Shown here piece after piece: positions 37,422 to 47,638 of a stretch of 64,000 bases of DNA (the first letter of the stretch is position 1; each line of letters begins with the position of its first letter). The notes under the pieces are model-generated. The model worked only from the letters and a program-made list of their open reading frames with translations. It did not search any database and had not been told where the DNA came from. The DNA lies in assembly GCF_039545455.1 (NCBI RefSeq), contig NZ_CP154468.1, forward strand, positions 372,001-436,000, given 5' to 3'. The translations under genes and the position numbers were made by a program. The DNA comes from Brucella sp. BE17 (GTDB taxonomy: Bacteria > Pseudomonadota > Alphaproteobacteria > Rhizobiales > Rhizobiaceae).

Positions 37422-38792
37422 ATGGCAGGTCAACTGACTTTGAATGCGTTGAAAAAGGCGGTCGCTGAAGGTGCGGTCGACACGGTTCTTGCCTGTTTCG
37501 TGGACATGCAGGGTCGGCTCATCGGGAAGCGTTTTTACGGCGAATTCTTTGTGCAGTCCGGCCATGAAGAAACGCATGGTTGCAATTATCTTATGGCCGA
37601 CGACATCGATATGGAGCCCGTTGTCGGCTACGAGACGGCTGGCTGGGACAAGGGCTATGGTGATTTCGTCATCAAGCCGGATCTTTCCACCTTGCGTCTC
37701 GCGCCATGGCTCGAAAAAACGGCGATCGTGCTATGCGACGTGCTCGATCATAACACGCATGCCGATCTTGCGCATTCACCGCGTGCGATCCTGAAAAAGC
37801 AGCTCGTAAGGCTTCAGGAACGGGGTTATTGCGCGTATTTTGCATCTGAGCTGGAGTTCTATATTTTTGACGAAACCTATAAAAGTGCGCGTGCAAAGCA
37901 CTGGACCCAACTTGAAACCGCCTCGCCTTACATTCAGGACTATGTCATTCACCTGACCACCAAGGAGGAGCCTGTTCTGCGCGCCATGCGCAATCATCTG
38001 GCAGCAGCCGGTATTCCGGTTGAAAACTCCAAGGGAGAATGGGGTCCCGGCCAGCAGGAACTCAATGTGTGCTACGCAGAAGCGCTCGAAATGGCGGATC
38101 GCCACGCCATCATGAAGAATGCGATGAAGGAAATTGCCGAGGCACATGGCAAGAGCATAACGTTCATGGCCAAATATGATTACGGCAAGGCTGGAAGTTC
38201 CAGCCATGTGCATAACTCCATCTGGAGCGCTGACGGCAAGCAACCGTTGTTTTTCGACCCGAAAGAACCCCACACCATGACGCCACTGATGCGGTCCTGG
38301 GTGGCGGGGCAGCTCAAATATGCAGCCGATTATACCTATTTTCTCGCACCTTACATTAATTCCTACAAACGCTTCCAGAGTGGTACTTTCGCCCCTACCA
38401 AGATCATGTGGAGCCCGGATAATCGTACGGCGGGTTTTCGCCTTTGCGGTGAAGGCACCAAAGCCATTCGTATCGAATGCCGTATCGGGGGTGCAGATCT
38501 CAATCCCTATCTCGCCTTTGCGGCACTCATTGCGGCAGGCCTGAAGGGCGTGGATGAAAACCTTGAACTCGAGCAGCCGTTTATCGGTGATGCCTATGGT
38601 GCAGCGACCCTCAAGGATATTCCCTACACCTTGCGCGAAGCGACGCAGGCTCTTCAAGGTTCAGATTTTCTCAAGCAAGCCTTCGGCGAGGATGTCATCC
38701 GGCATTATGTTCATACCGCTCATTGGGAACAGAGCGAATATGACCGCCGCGTCACGGACTGGGAACGACATCGTGGTTTCGAGCGCTATTGA
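37422..38792 (+). CDS. Glutamine synthetase family ligase (GlnA/PuuA-like)
   Basis: A 456-residue member of the glutamine synthetase family. The catalytic region has GEWGPGQQELNVCYAEALEM, the ATP-site AGSSSHVHNSIW, and IECRIGGADLNPYLAFAALI near the end. The family includes gamma-glutamylpolyamine and gamma-glutamylamide synthetases, which attach glutamate to a primary amine using ATP. The neighbours (TRAP importer, aldehyde dehydrogenase, alcohol dehydrogenase, FGase-like hydrolase) fit a route in which an imported amine or amino alcohol is gamma-glutamylated, oxidised and released. True nitrogen assimilation is less likely in this setting. Confidence 0.87.
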   Translation: MAGQLTLNALKKAVAEGAVDTVLACFVDMQGRLIGKRFYGEFFVQSGHEETHGCNYLMADDIDMEPVVGYETAGWDKGYGDFVIKPDLSTLRLAPWLEKTAIVLCDVLDHNTHADLAHSPRAILKKQLVRLQERGYCAYFASELEFYIFDETYKSARAKHWTQLETASPYIQDYVIHLTTKEEPVLRAMRNHLAAAGIPVENSKGEWGPGQQELNVCYAEALEMADRHAIMKNAMKEIAEAHGKSITFMAKYDYGKAGSSSHVHNSIWSADGKQPLFFDPKEPHTMTPLMRSWVAGQLKYAADYTYFLAPYINSYKRFQSGTFAPTKIMWSPDNRTAGFRLCGEGTKAIRIECRIGGADLNPYLAFAALIAAGLKGVDENLELEQPFIGDAYGAATLKDIPYTLREATQALQGSDFLKQAFGEDVIRHYVHTAHWEQSEYDRRVTDWERHRGFERY

Positions 38793-38836
38793 CCGTTGAT
38801 GTTCACGAACTACGATCATGGAAAGGGAACGTTAAA

Positions 38837-40222
38837 ATGAACGATATGGCCCGGATCATTTCTCCCATTGATGGGTCAGTTTATGCTGAGCGCCCTTATG
38901 CGGGTGACGCGCAAATAAATGCAATCATCTCGCGGGCGCGGCGGGCGCAGCTTGGCTGGGCAGCGCTCACTATTGCGGAGCGTGCAGGTTATTGCCGTGC
39001 GGCCCTTGATGCGCTCACAGCGATGCAGGAGGAGATCATCCCGGAAATTGCCTGGCAAATGGGACGCCCAACGCGATACGGCGGAGAAAATGGCGGCGTA
39101 CAGGAACGTGGCCGCTATATGATCGATATTGCCGAGGAGGCGCTTGAACCATATGTTCCTGCACAGACGAATGGTTTTCGACGCTATGTAAAACACGTGC
39201 CGCTTGGCATTGTCATGGTTATTGCGCCGTGGAATTATCCTTATCTGACCGCCGTCAATACGATCATCCCCGCTTTGATGGCGGGCAACACGGTTATCCT
39301 TAAACATGCAACCCAGACGCTTCTGACCGGAGAGCGTTTTGTGCGAGCCTTTGAAAAGGCAGGCCTGCCGGATGGCGTTTTTCAAAATGTGGTGCTCGAC
39401 CATGCCGCAACTGAAAAGCTGCTCGCGTCGGGGCTGATAGACCACGTGAATTTTACAGGATCCGTCGGCGGCGGACGCAGGATTGAAAAGGCCGCGGCTG
39501 GCACGTTCATGTCACTGGGACTGGAACTCGGCGGCAAGGATCCCGCTTATGTGTTGCCCGATGTAAACCTTGATCACGCGGTCGCCAATCTGGTCGATGG
39601 TGCCTTTTTCAATTCTGGCCAATGCTGTTGTGGCATAGAGCGCATTTATGTGCATGAGGCCGTCTACGATGCCTTTCTGCAAGGGTTTACCGATCTGACC
39701 CGGCAGTATGTCGTCGGTAATCCGCTTGATCCTGCAACGACGCTCGGTCCCATGGCGCAGGCGCGTTTTGCCGATCTCATCCGCGAACAAAAAGCCGAGG
39801 CGCTACGCAAGGGCGCCAAAGCGCATATCAATATGAAGATCGAAAGCGATATTGCAGCTTCCCCCTATATCGCGCCGGAAGTGCTCACCGATGTTGATCA
39901 CCAGATGAGCATCATGCGCGAGGAAAGTTTCGGCCCTGTGGTGGGTATCATGAAAGTGCGCAATGACGAAGAAGCGCTGGCGCTAATGAATGACAGTGCC
40001 TACGGCCTCACAGCGTCGATCTGGACCACGGATAGCGACCGCGCAGCTGCACTTGGTGATTGTATCGATACCGGCACGGTTTTCATGAACCGCTGCGATT
40101 ATCTCGATCCGGCGCTGGTCTGGACGGGCGTGAAAGAGACGGGTAGGGGGGCGGCTCTCTCGTCCCTTGGTTATGGTCATCTGACCCGGCCGAAATCCTT
40201 CCATCTGCGCGAGAATATCTGA
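38837..40222 (+). CDS. NAD(P)-dependent aldehyde dehydrogenase
   Basis: A 461-residue aldehyde dehydrogenase. The catalytic Glu is in LELGGKDPAYV and the nucleophilic Cys in FFNSGQCCCGIERIYV; the NAD-binding IAPWNYPYLTAVN and FTGSVGGGRRIEKAA segments are present. I place the start at ATG 38837 (AAGGG upstream); the frame is open 48 bp further without family similarity. It follows the ligase gene by 44 bp. In this operon it would oxidise an aldehyde produced by the next gene's alcohol dehydrogenase. Confidence 0.92.
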   Translation: MNDMARIISPIDGSVYAERPYAGDAQINAIISRARRAQLGWAALTIAERAGYCRAALDALTAMQEEIIPEIAWQMGRPTRYGGENGGVQERGRYMIDIAEEALEPYVPAQTNGFRRYVKHVPLGIVMVIAPWNYPYLTAVNTIIPALMAGNTVILKHATQTLLTGERFVRAFEKAGLPDGVFQNVVLDHAATEKLLASGLIDHVNFTGSVGGGRRIEKAAAGTFMSLGLELGGKDPAYVLPDVNLDHAVANLVDGAFFNSGQCCCGIERIYVHEAVYDAFLQGFTDLTRQYVVGNPLDPATTLGPMAQARFADLIREQKAEALRKGAKAHINMKIESDIAASPYIAPEVLTDVDHQMSIMREESFGPVVGIMKVRNDEEALALMNDSAYGLTASIWTTDSDRAAALGDCIDTGTVFMNRCDYLDPALVWTGVKETGRGAALSSLGYGHLTRPKSFHLRENI

Positions 40223-40250
40223 ACCTAGTTGAACTCCCGGAAAGAACCCC

Positions 40251-41423
40251 ATGACCAGTTTAACCGCCAAATGGAATTTCCCGACCACAGTGCTTTTCGG
40301 AGCAGGGCGCATCAGGGAACTGCCCGCCAGTCTGAAATCGGCAGGCATCGAGCGCCCTCTTTTCGTGACCGATCCGGGCCTTGCAAAACTGCCGGTCGTG
40401 GCGGACACACTGGCCATACTGGATGAAGCTGGCGTGAAATACGCAATCTTTTCGGAAGTAAAACCCAATCCGGTCGAGAGCAATCTTCATGCAGGCGTGG
40501 AGGTTTTCAGGAGTGGGGGACATGATGGCGTTATTGCTTTTGGCGGCGGCTCGGCGCTCGATCTTGGCAAGCTGATCGCCTTTCAATCTGGGCAGACACG
40601 ACCGGTCTGGGATTTCGAGGATATAGGCGACTGGTGGACCCGCGCCGACAGCGACGCGATTGCTCCGATCATTGCAGTGCCAACGACTGCGGGAACGGGG
40701 TCCGAGGTCGGGCGCGCGGGTGTGCTCACCAATGAAGCAACCCATACCAAGAAAGTCATATTCCACCCGAAAATATTGCCCGTTACAGTCATTGCAGATC
40801 CGCAGCTTTCCGTTGGAATGCCGCCGTTCATTACAGCCGGTACCGGCATGGACGCGCTGGCGCATTGTCTGGAGGCCTATTGCGCGCCTGGTTTTCATCC
40901 CATGGCCGATGGTATCGCGCTTGAAGGCATTCGTCTGGTATTGGAGAACTTGCCTGAAGCCTATGCGAATGGTTCCAATATTGAAGCGCGCGCCAATATG
41001 ATGGCTGCGGCTGCTATGGGTGCAACCGCGTTTCAAAAAGGGCTCGGTGCCATCCATTCCCTGTCGCATCCGATCGGAGCGCTTTACGATTCGCATCACG
41101 GCATGACCAATGCCGTCTTCATGCCTTATGTCCTCCACCATAACCGCGCTGCCATTGAAAAGCGTATCGAACGCCTTGCGGCTTATCTCGGTATTGAAGG
41201 TGGTTTTGACGGCTTCGTTGAGACAGTCGTCAAATTACGCCGCGACCTTTGCGTGCCGGACACATTGCCCGAACTGATAAAGGAACTTCAGATGGACGAG
41301 GCGCGCAGAGAGCTGATCGCCGAAATGGCAATTGTCGATCCGACCGCGGGCGGAAATCCGATCGAGCTGACAAAAGAGGACGCACTCGCGCTCCTCTCTG
41401 CTGCCATTGCCGGAAAACGCTGA
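40251..41423 (+). CDS. Iron-containing alcohol dehydrogenase
   Basis: A 390-residue group III (iron-activated) alcohol dehydrogenase. It shows the nucleotide-binding GGGSALDLGK near residue 100, PTTAGTGSEVGR, and metal-ligand segments GMDALAHCLEAY and HSLSHPIGALYDSHHGMTN with the conserved histidines. It ends an apparent operon with the TRAP, ligase and aldehyde dehydrogenase genes, and could convert an imported alcohol, perhaps as its gamma-glutamyl amide, to the aldehyde. GGAAAG precedes the ATG. Confidence 0.92.
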   Translation: MTSLTAKWNFPTTVLFGAGRIRELPASLKSAGIERPLFVTDPGLAKLPVVADTLAILDEAGVKYAIFSEVKPNPVESNLHAGVEVFRSGGHDGVIAFGGGSALDLGKLIAFQSGQTRPVWDFEDIGDWWTRADSDAIAPIIAVPTTAGTGSEVGRAGVLTNEATHTKKVIFHPKILPVTVIADPQLSVGMPPFITAGTGMDALAHCLEAYCAPGFHPMADGIALEGIRLVLENLPEAYANGSNIEARANMMAAAAMGATAFQKGLGAIHSLSHPIGALYDSHHGMTNAVFMPYVLHHNRAAIEKRIERLAAYLGIEGGFDGFVETVVKLRRDLCVPDTLPELIKELQMDEARRELIAEMAIVDPTAGGNPIELTKEDALALLSAAIAGKR

Positions 41424-41441
41424 CTGGATTTTTGCTTTCAA

Positions 41442-41555
41442 ACCCACGTAGAAGCCACGCCTATCGCCACGCAGGACAAGCGCCTGATCGTAGCCGCGGT
41501 GCGTAGATCGACGACCGCATAAGGATCGACATAAAGCGTGTTCATGTTGTCGACA
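41442..41555 (-). pseudogene. Possible TonB-dependent receptor remnant
   Basis: Read on the minus strand the fragment encodes DNMNTLYVDPYAVVDLRTA, resembling the PYxVVDLRxxY beta-strand near the C-terminus of TonB-dependent receptors. The continuation YDQALVLRGDRRGFYVGL lies in another frame, implying a frameshift. There is no start and no full domain. The match is short. Confidence 0.3.
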
Positions 41556-41565
41556 GGGGCGGCGC

Positions 41566-41697
41566 CCACTGGAATATGCCCTGTACGGTCCTGACGACCT
41601 CGATAAATACCCTTCCGAACTTTCGGGCGGCATGCAGTTGCGCGTCGCCATCGTCCGTGCGTTGGTTATCGAACTCGCCTTTCAAACGCACGTATGA
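41566..41697 (+). pseudogene. ABC transporter ATPase fragment
   Basis: One frame reads DDLDKYPSELSGGMQLRVAI then VRALVIELAF before a TGA. This is the LSGGM-x-x-R signature region of importer-type ABC ATPases (compare YPxELSGGMxQRVAIARAL). Neither Walker A nor Walker B is present, so only the middle of an ATPase gene survives. Confidence 0.6.
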
Positions 41698-41838
41698 GGA
41701 GGTCTTAATCACAGTGCCGGGCTTTCCCAAATACGATACGACTTTCGTCATATCGACGATGCTGATGAACCGGTTTAGCGACGCTTACGATTCATACACC
41801 AAATATTTTCCGAAAAGCCTGCGATTCTCATGATCAGT

Positions 41839-41852
41839 TTGATCTGAAACAA
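41839..41852 (+). promoter_or_regulatory. Candidate Fnr/NnrR-type site upstream of nosR
   Basis: TTGATCTGAAACAA fits the TTG-N8-CAA core of Crp/Fnr-family sites and differs from TTGAT-N4-ATCAA at one position. It lies about 82-95 bp before the nosR start, a sensible place for activation under low oxygen or nitric oxide. Confidence 0.5.
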
Positions 41853-41933
41853 TGATGGTACGCTGCGCTACTATTAAGTTCACTTCAACAGCATGCTCTC
41901 CCGCGAGAGCGCAGACAGGTTGAAGTGAAAATC

Positions 41934-44285
41934 ATGATAAGCGACCGTCAGGTCAGGGCGTACGGAATGAGAATCCCCGGACGCACGGGAAACCATATTG
42001 TCTTGAAACGGCGCTTGATTATCCCGAAATTATTGCGGGTGTTCGCCATTTCGTTCATGGCACTGATATGGATGGTAGGGGCTGCTAGCGCTGCCGATCT
42101 CCAGAAATACCTGCCAGAAGTCAACATCAGTACCATCTTTCCTGATGCCGATGGCATTGGCGCTCCGCAGGGAGAGCCGCCCATTGCGCCTTTGACGAAA
42201 AGTGGCGCGGTTGTCGGCTATGTTTACCTGAATTCGGATTTCACCAGTTCCATCGGCTATTCAGGAAAACCCATTCACATTCTTGTGGGCATCGATACCA
42301 AGGGAACCATCCGCGGTATCAAGCTTGTTGACCATAAAGAACCGATTGTTCTGATCGGTATCCCCGAAGCCAAGGTTGTTGCGGCACTCAATTCACTGGT
42401 CAACAGTGATCTCAATGCCGTTGCCGCAGGCAAGGCGAAGCCGCCGCAGGTCGAGATTGTCAGTGGTGCAACCGTCACTGTGCTTGTCATGGGCGACAGC
42501 GTGGTGCGCTCGGCTGTTGGCCTTATCCGCAGTGGACGATTGGGCAACACTCCGGTGCTGGTTGAGCATGCTGATGTTGCGCGCGCCGTCAATATGGACA
42601 TTCGCGATACAAAAGACTGGCAGACGCTGGTCGGTGACGGATCAGTACGCAGCCTGCAATTGAGCGTTGGTGAAGTTACTGACGCTTTCCATGCGGCTAA
42701 GCAGGAGCAGGCAGCTGACAATCCTGAAACATCCGATCCCGCCGACAATTTCATCGAGCTTTATACGGCTCCCGTATCGGTGCCGTCCATCGGCATCAGT
42801 CTGCTGGGTAAAGACGGCTATGAGCGGCTTGCAAAGCAGTTAAAGCCGGGCCAGGGCGCTATTCTGGTGGCAGGAGACGGGGCCTATTCCTTCAAGGGCT
42901 CGGGCTATGTGCGCGGCGGTATTTTTGATCGCATCGAGCTTTTGCAGGATGGGCAGGGCGTTCGTTTCCGCGACAAGAACCACACGCGCATTGGCGACAT
43001 CATGGCGGATGGTGCGCCACATTTGCGTGAAATCGCCCTGTTCCGCATTCCCGACGGTTTTCAATTCGATGTAACAAGCCCTTGGGATTTGCAGCTTTTG
43101 GTGCAGCGCGGGTTCAACGCCCGCGACAAGGCCAATATCAGCTACGATCTGGGCTATAGCCTGCCGGAACACTACCTCCTGCCAAAGCCTGAACCCGCAG
43201 CAACCGCCACCGTCAGCGAGGCACCGCGCCAGCCGCAGCCAGTGGGAGAAGCCACGGCCTCCGATATATTTGGGGACGACAATCCGCTCTGGGTGCGGAT
43301 GTGGGAGATGAATCGCGTCAATGTGGTAATTGCCGGACTGGCGATCATGGTTCTGGTCGGCATCTTCTTTTTCCAGAACATTCTGGTCCGTCATCCCCGC
43401 ACCTTTACCTGGGTCAGGCGTTCCTATCTGCTCTTCATCCTTGTTTGGCTCGGTTTCTACAACAATGCGCAATTGTCCGTGGTCAATGTACTGACCTTCA
43501 CCAATTCGCTGATAACCGGCTTCAACTGGGAATTCTTCCTCACCTCGCCGCTGATCTTTATCCTGTGGGCGTCGGTTGCGGCAGGACTTCTGTTCTGGGG
43601 GCGTGGACCCTTCTGCGGCTGGTTGTGTCCGTTCGGAGCCTTACAGGAACTCAGCAACAATCTGGCAAAATGGCTGAAAATACCGCAAGTCACCCTGCCA
43701 TGGGGGCTGCATGAACGTCTGTGGCCGATAAAATACATTATTTTCCTCGGCCTGTTCGGTCTGTCGCTTTATTCGGTGGCGCTTGCGGAAGTCTTTTCGG
43801 AAGTCGAACCGTTCAAAACCTCCATTATCCTGAAGTTCTCCCGCGAATGGCCGTTCGTCATTTATGCGCTGACGCTTTTGACGGCTGGCCTTTTCATCGA
43901 GCGGTTCTATTGCCGTTACATGTGTCCGCTGGGGGCAGCACTCGCTATTCCCGGACGCATCCGCATGTTCGAATGGCTGAAGCGTTGGCCCGAATGCGGT
44001 TCACCCTGCCATCGCTGCGCCAAGGAATGCCCGGTCGAGGCGATCCATCCTGAAGGCCAGATCAATGTCAATGAATGCATCTACTGCATGCATTGTCAGG
44101 AACTCTATCACGACGATCAGCGCTGCCCGCACATGATTCAGGTGCGTGTGAAGCGCGAAAAGTTTGCCGCCCGCAATGCCCCTCTTGCAGCCGCTACGCA
44201 ACGCGGCGGCGGTCCGGCAAAACCCGTTATTTCAGTCAAAGGCCAGCCGGTTGATATGCCCTCCGGTACAGGTCCGGCTGTATAA
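41934..44285 (+). CDS. nosR: NosR, membrane flavo-iron-sulfur protein for N2O reduction
   Basis: A polytopic protein of about 783 residues needed for expression and electron supply of N2O reductase. After an export signal ([18 protein letters not shown]) comes a periplasmic FMN-binding domain with the flavin-attachment motif [11 protein letters not shown]. Transmembrane helices follow from about residue 460, with two C-x3-CP motifs ([12 protein letters not shown] and [13 protein letters not shown]). A C-terminal ferredoxin-like domain has [13 protein letters not shown] and [11 protein letters not shown]. The start is uncertain: I use ATG 41934; a GTG nine bases upstream is also possible. It heads nosRZDFYLX and is preceded by an Fnr/NnrR-like site. 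Confidence 0.95.
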   Translation: MISDRQVRAYGMRIPGRTGNHIVLKRRLIIPKLLRVFAISFMALIWMVGAASAADLQKYLPEVNISTIFPDADGIGAPQGEPPIAPLTKSGAVVGYVYLNSDFTSSIGYSGKPIHILVGIDTKGTIRGIKLVDHKEPIVLIGIPEAKVVAALNSLVNSDLNAVAAGKAKPPQVEIVSGATVTVLVMGDSVVRSAVGLIRSGRLGNTPVLVEHADVARAVNMDIRDTKDWQTLVGDGSVRSLQLSVGEVTDAFHAAKQEQAADNPETSDPADNFIELYTAPVSVPSIGISLLGKDGYERLAKQLKPGQGAILVAGDGAYSFKGSGYVRGGIFDRIELLQDGQGVRFRDKNHTRIGDIMADGAPHLREIALFRIPDGFQFDVTSPWDLQLLVQRGFNARDKANISYDLGYSLPEHYLLPKPEPAATATVSEAPRQPQPVGEATASDIFGDDNPLWVRMWEMNRVNVVIAGLAIMVLVGIFFFQNILVRHPRTFTWVRRSYLLFILVWLGFYNNAQLSVVNVLTFTNSLITGFNWEFFLTSPLIFILWASVAAGLLFWGRGPFCGWLCPFGALQELSNNLAKWLKIPQVTLPWGLHERLWPIKYIIFLGLFGLSLYSVALAEVFSEVEPFKTSIILKFSREWPFVIYALTLLTAGLFIERFYCRYMCPLGAALAIPGRIRMFEWLKRWPECGSPCHRCAKECPVEAIHPEGQINVNECIYCMHCQELYHDDQRCPHMIQVRVKREKFAARNAPLAAATQRGGGPAKPVISVKGQPVDMPSGTGPAV

Positions 44286-44304
44286 CTTTCAAAGGAGAGA
44301 AGAC

Positions 44305-46221
44305 ATGTCTGAAGAAATGAAAAGGCATCAGTTCAGCCGAAGACAACTGCTGGGTACCTCGGCCTTCGTTGCGGCGGCGGGTGCCAGCGGTGTTGCAGGC
44401 AGCTTGCTTGCCGGCACGAGTTCGCCTGCCATGGCTGCGGCAACCGGATCTGGCCTGAGTGCGGAGGTCAAGCCTGGGGAGCTTGATGAATATTACGTTT
44501 TCTTCTCCAGCGGTCAGACTGGTGAAGTGCGTATTGTTGGCCTCCCTTCCATGCGTGAATTGATGCGTATTCCGGTCTTTAACCGTGACAGTGCGACAGG
44601 CTGGGGCCAGACCAATGAAAGTCTGAAAATCCTCACTGAAGGGATGCTCCCCGAAGACCGTGAATTTATGAAAGATCGCGGCGGTGTGTTTCAGAATGGC
44701 GACCTCCACCACCCGCATTTATCATTTACCGACGGAACCTACGATGGGCGTTATCTCTACGCCAATGACAAGGCCAATACACGCGTCTGCCGCATCCGTC
44801 TTGATGTGATGAAATGCGACAAGATTATCCAGCTTCCCAACCAGCACACCGTCCACGGCCTGCGCGTGCAGAAATATCCCAAGACGGGTTATGTGTTCTG
44901 TAACGGTGAAGACCGCGTGCCGATCCCAAATGACGGCAGCAATCTGACGGACACCAAGCAATATCATGCGATCTTTACTGCTGTTGACGGCGAAAGCATG
45001 AACATTGCCTGGCAGGTTATGGTCGATGGTAATCTCGATAATGTCGATTGCGACTATCAGGGCAAGTATGCTTTTGCGACCTGCTACAATTCTGAGGAAG
45101 GCGTCAACCTTGCCGAGATGATGAGCAGCGAACAGGACTGGATCGTCATCTTCAATCTCAAGCGTATCGAGGATGCGGTCGCCAAGGGTGAGGTCAAGGT
45201 GATTAATGGTGTTCCGGTTGTCGACGGTCGCCACGGTTCGCAGTTTACCCGCTACATTCCCGTTGCCAACAGCCCGCATGGCATCAATACGGCTCCCGAC
45301 GGCATTCACATCGTCGCCAACGGCAAGCTTTCGCCGACCGTAACGGTTTTCGACGTACGCAAGTTCGATGAGCTGTTCGACGACAAGATCGAGCCGCGTG
45401 ACGCGGTTGTGGCCGAGCCGGAACTCGGACTTGGGCCTTTGCACACCGCCTATGACGGGCGCGGCAATGCCTATACGACGCTGTTCATCGATAGCCAGAT
45501 TTGCAAGTGGAATATCGAAGACGCGGTCAAAGCCTTTAAGGGCGAGAAGGTCGACCCGATCCGCCAGAAGCTTGATGTGCATTATCAGCCTGGCCACAAC
45601 CATACGTCCATGGGACAGACCAAGGATGCCGATGGCAAGTGGCTTATTTCACTGAACAAGTTCTCTAAGGATCGTTATCTTAATGTCGGTCCGCTCAAGC
45701 CTGAAAACGATCAGCTGATCGATATTTCCGGTGACAAGATGGAGATCGTACATGATGGTCCAAGTTTTGCAGAGCCGCATGACGCGACCATCGTTCATCG
45801 CTCCAAGATCAATCCGGTCAATTTCTGGAGCCGGGAGGACCCGATGTTCGCTGATGCTGTCAAGCAGGCTCAGGCAGACAACATCGACCTGATGGTGGAT
45901 TCCGAGGTCATTCGGGATGGCAACAAGGTTCGCGTCTACATGACATCGGCGGCACCTACCTTCGGGCTAGAGGACTTTACAGTCAGGCAGGGCGATGAAG
46001 TCACCATCTACATCACCAATATTGATGAAATCGAAGATTTGACGCACGGCTTTTCGATCATCAACTACGGTATCAACATGGAGGTCGCCCCGCAGGCCAC
46101 TGCATCCGTCACCTTCACAGCCAACAAGGCTGGTGTCTGGTGGTACTACTGCTCTTGGTTCTGCCATGCCATGCACATGGAGATGAAGGGCCGCATGCTG
46201 GTCGAACCGAAGAAGGCCTGA
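44305..46221 (+). CDS. nosZ: Nitrous-oxide reductase
   Basis: A 638-residue periplasmic enzyme reducing N2O to N2. It has a twin-arginine signal ([20 protein letters not shown]), so this is the clade I, Tat-exported type. The CuZ-site histidines are recognisable in [24 protein letters not shown] and [11 protein letters not shown]. The C-terminal cupredoxin carries the CuA site [16 protein letters not shown] with both Cys, His and Met ligands. The ATG at 44305 follows AGGAGAG, 19 bp after nosR. All ligand motifs look intact, so a functional enzyme is expected. Confidence 0.97.
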   Translation: MSEEMKRHQFSRRQLLGTSAFVAAAGASGVAGSLLAGTSSPAMAAATGSGLSAEVKPGELDEYYVFFSSGQTGEVRIVGLPSMRELMRIPVFNRDSATGWGQTNESLKILTEGMLPEDREFMKDRGGVFQNGDLHHPHLSFTDGTYDGRYLYANDKANTRVCRIRLDVMKCDKIIQLPNQHTVHGLRVQKYPKTGYVFCNGEDRVPIPNDGSNLTDTKQYHAIFTAVDGESMNIAWQVMVDGNLDNVDCDYQGKYAFATCYNSEEGVNLAEMMSSEQDWIVIFNLKRIEDAVAKGEVKVINGVPVVDGRHGSQFTRYIPVANSPHGINTAPDGIHIVANGKLSPTVTVFDVRKFDELFDDKIEPRDAVVAEPELGLGPLHTAYDGRGNAYTTLFIDSQICKWNIEDAVKAFKGEKVDPIRQKLDVHYQPGHNHTSMGQTKDADGKWLISLNKFSKDRYLNVGPLKPENDQLIDISGDKMEIVHDGPSFAEPHDATIVHRSKINPVNFWSREDPMFADAVKQAQADNIDLMVDSEVIRDGNKVRVYMTSAAPTFGLEDFTVRQGDEVTIYITNIDEIEDLTHGFSIINYGINMEVAPQATASVTFTANKAGVWWYYCSWFCHAMHMEMKGRMLVEPKKA

Positions 46222-46225
46222 AGCA

Positions 46226-47638
46226 ATGACGTTCCCCCGCGTGCGGCTTCCCTTCAGTTTCACCATCCTTCTGGCGGCCATGTTCTGCAATGGCGCATCG
46301 GCGGCACAGATCGATGTCGCAGAAGGTGAAAGCGTGCAGGCGGCAATCGAAAAGGCTGGGCCGGGCGATATCGTCCGGCTTGGCCCCGGTACTCACAAAG
46401 GTTCCGTCGTTATCGATAAGGCCATTGTGCTGACAGGCACTCCCGGTGCCATCATCGATGGACAGAAAGCGGGAAACACCATTCTGATCGAGGCCCGCGA
46501 TGCTGTCGTACGAGGGCTTGAGGTGCGTGGTTCGGGCGACAACATGCCTGATCTTAATGCCGGTATCTTTGTTGCAAAAACCGCAACGGGCGCGCGCGTC
46601 GAACATAACCGTCTTGTCGACAATCTTTATGGTATCTATCTGCATGGTGCTGCGGATTCTATCGCGCAGGACAATGAAATTATCGGACGGCGCAATGTGC
46701 GTATGGCGCAGACCGGCAGTGGCATCTCGATCTGGAATGCGCCCGGTGCCAAGGTGATCGGCAATACAATACGTTATGGTCGGGACGGCATTTATACCAA
46801 TGCCAGCAGGAACAACCTTTTCCAGAATAATCTCATGGAGAATGTCCGTTTTGCTGTTCATTACATGTATACCGACCGTAGTGCTGTGATCGGAAATATT
46901 TCACGCAACAATTCGGTCGGCTTTGCCATCATGTATACCAATCGCCTCAAGGTGATGGACAATCTCTCCGATGGCGATCGTGACCATGGCCTGCTGCTCA
47001 ATTATGCCAACAGTTCGGTCGTCTCCGGCAATCGCGTTATAGGGCGGATGCAGCCTATCGACCGTTGGCTGGATGCTGGTGTGCAGAAAGGCGAACACGG
47101 ATTGCCAAGCGAAGACACGGCTGCGGCAAGTTCTGGTGAAACCGTGCGCCTTGGACCGGAAAAATGCGTCTTCATCTATAACGCCAACAAGAACAAATTT
47201 ACAGGCAACAGCTTTGAGAATTGCAGCATCGGCATTCATTTTACAGCCGGTTCCGAAGGCAATACCATGAGTGGCAATGCCTTCATCTACAACCGCAATC
47301 AGGTCAAATATGTCGGTACGCGTAATCTCGACTGGTCGCATGACGGGCGGGGCAATTTCTGGAGCGATAATCCGGCCTTTGATCTTGATGGCGATGGTAT
47401 TGCCGATAATCCCTATCGTCCAAATGATTTGATCGACAGGGTTTTGTGGACCGCGCCACAGGCCAAGATACTCATCAATAGCCCAGCTGTTCAGACGATC
47501 CGATGGGCGCAGACCCAGTTTCCCGCGCTTCTGCCCGGCGGCGTTGTGGATAGCCACCCCCTTATGAAATCCCCTTATAAAGCCCCTGTGAAGCCTCGCG
47601 TAGAGTCAGTGGCCCCTGGCGAAAGGAAACCGCAATGA
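46226..47638 (+). CDS. nosD: NosD, periplasmic copper-maturation protein
   Basis: A 470-residue exported protein with a signal peptide (ending CNGASA-AQ). The body is a right-handed beta-helix of the carbohydrate-binding/sugar-hydrolase (CASH) type, with repeating N-x-x-x/G-N turns such as VEHNRLVDNLYGIYLHG and GNTIRYGRDGIYTNASRNN. NosD works with NosF and NosY to assemble the CuZ centre of NosZ. It starts 4 bp after nosZ and overlaps nosF (ATGA). Confidence 0.96.
   Translation: MTFPRVRLPFSFTILLAAMFCNGASAAQIDVAEGESVQAAIEKAGPGDIVRLGPGTHKGSVVIDKAIVLTGTPGAIIDGQKAGNTILIEARDAVVRGLEVRGSGDNMPDLNAGIFVAKTATGARVEHNRLVDNLYGIYLHGAADSIAQDNEIIGRRNVRMAQTGSGISIWNAPGAKVIGNTIRYGRDGIYTNASRNNLFQNNLMENVRFAVHYMYTDRSAVIGNISRNNSVGFAIMYTNRLKVMDNLSDGDRDHGLLLNYANSSVVSGNRVIGRMQPIDRWLDAGVQKGEHGLPSEDTAAASSGETVRLGPEKCVFIYNANKNKFTGNSFENCSIGIHFTAGSEGNTMSGNAFIYNRNQVKYVGTRNLDWSHDGRGNFWSDNPAFDLDGDGIADNPYRPNDLIDRVLWTAPQAKILINSPAVQTIRWAQTQFPALLPGGVVDSHPLMKSPYKAPVKPRVESVAPGERKPQ

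Larger units (their letters stand above)
41424..41838. other. Non-coding stretch with gene debris upstream of nos
   Basis: About 415 bp without an intact gene. It carries at least one recognisable protein fragment (ABC ATPase) and one weaker one, listed separately. It looks like a deletion or rearrangement scar at the left border of the nos cluster. Confidence 0.55.
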
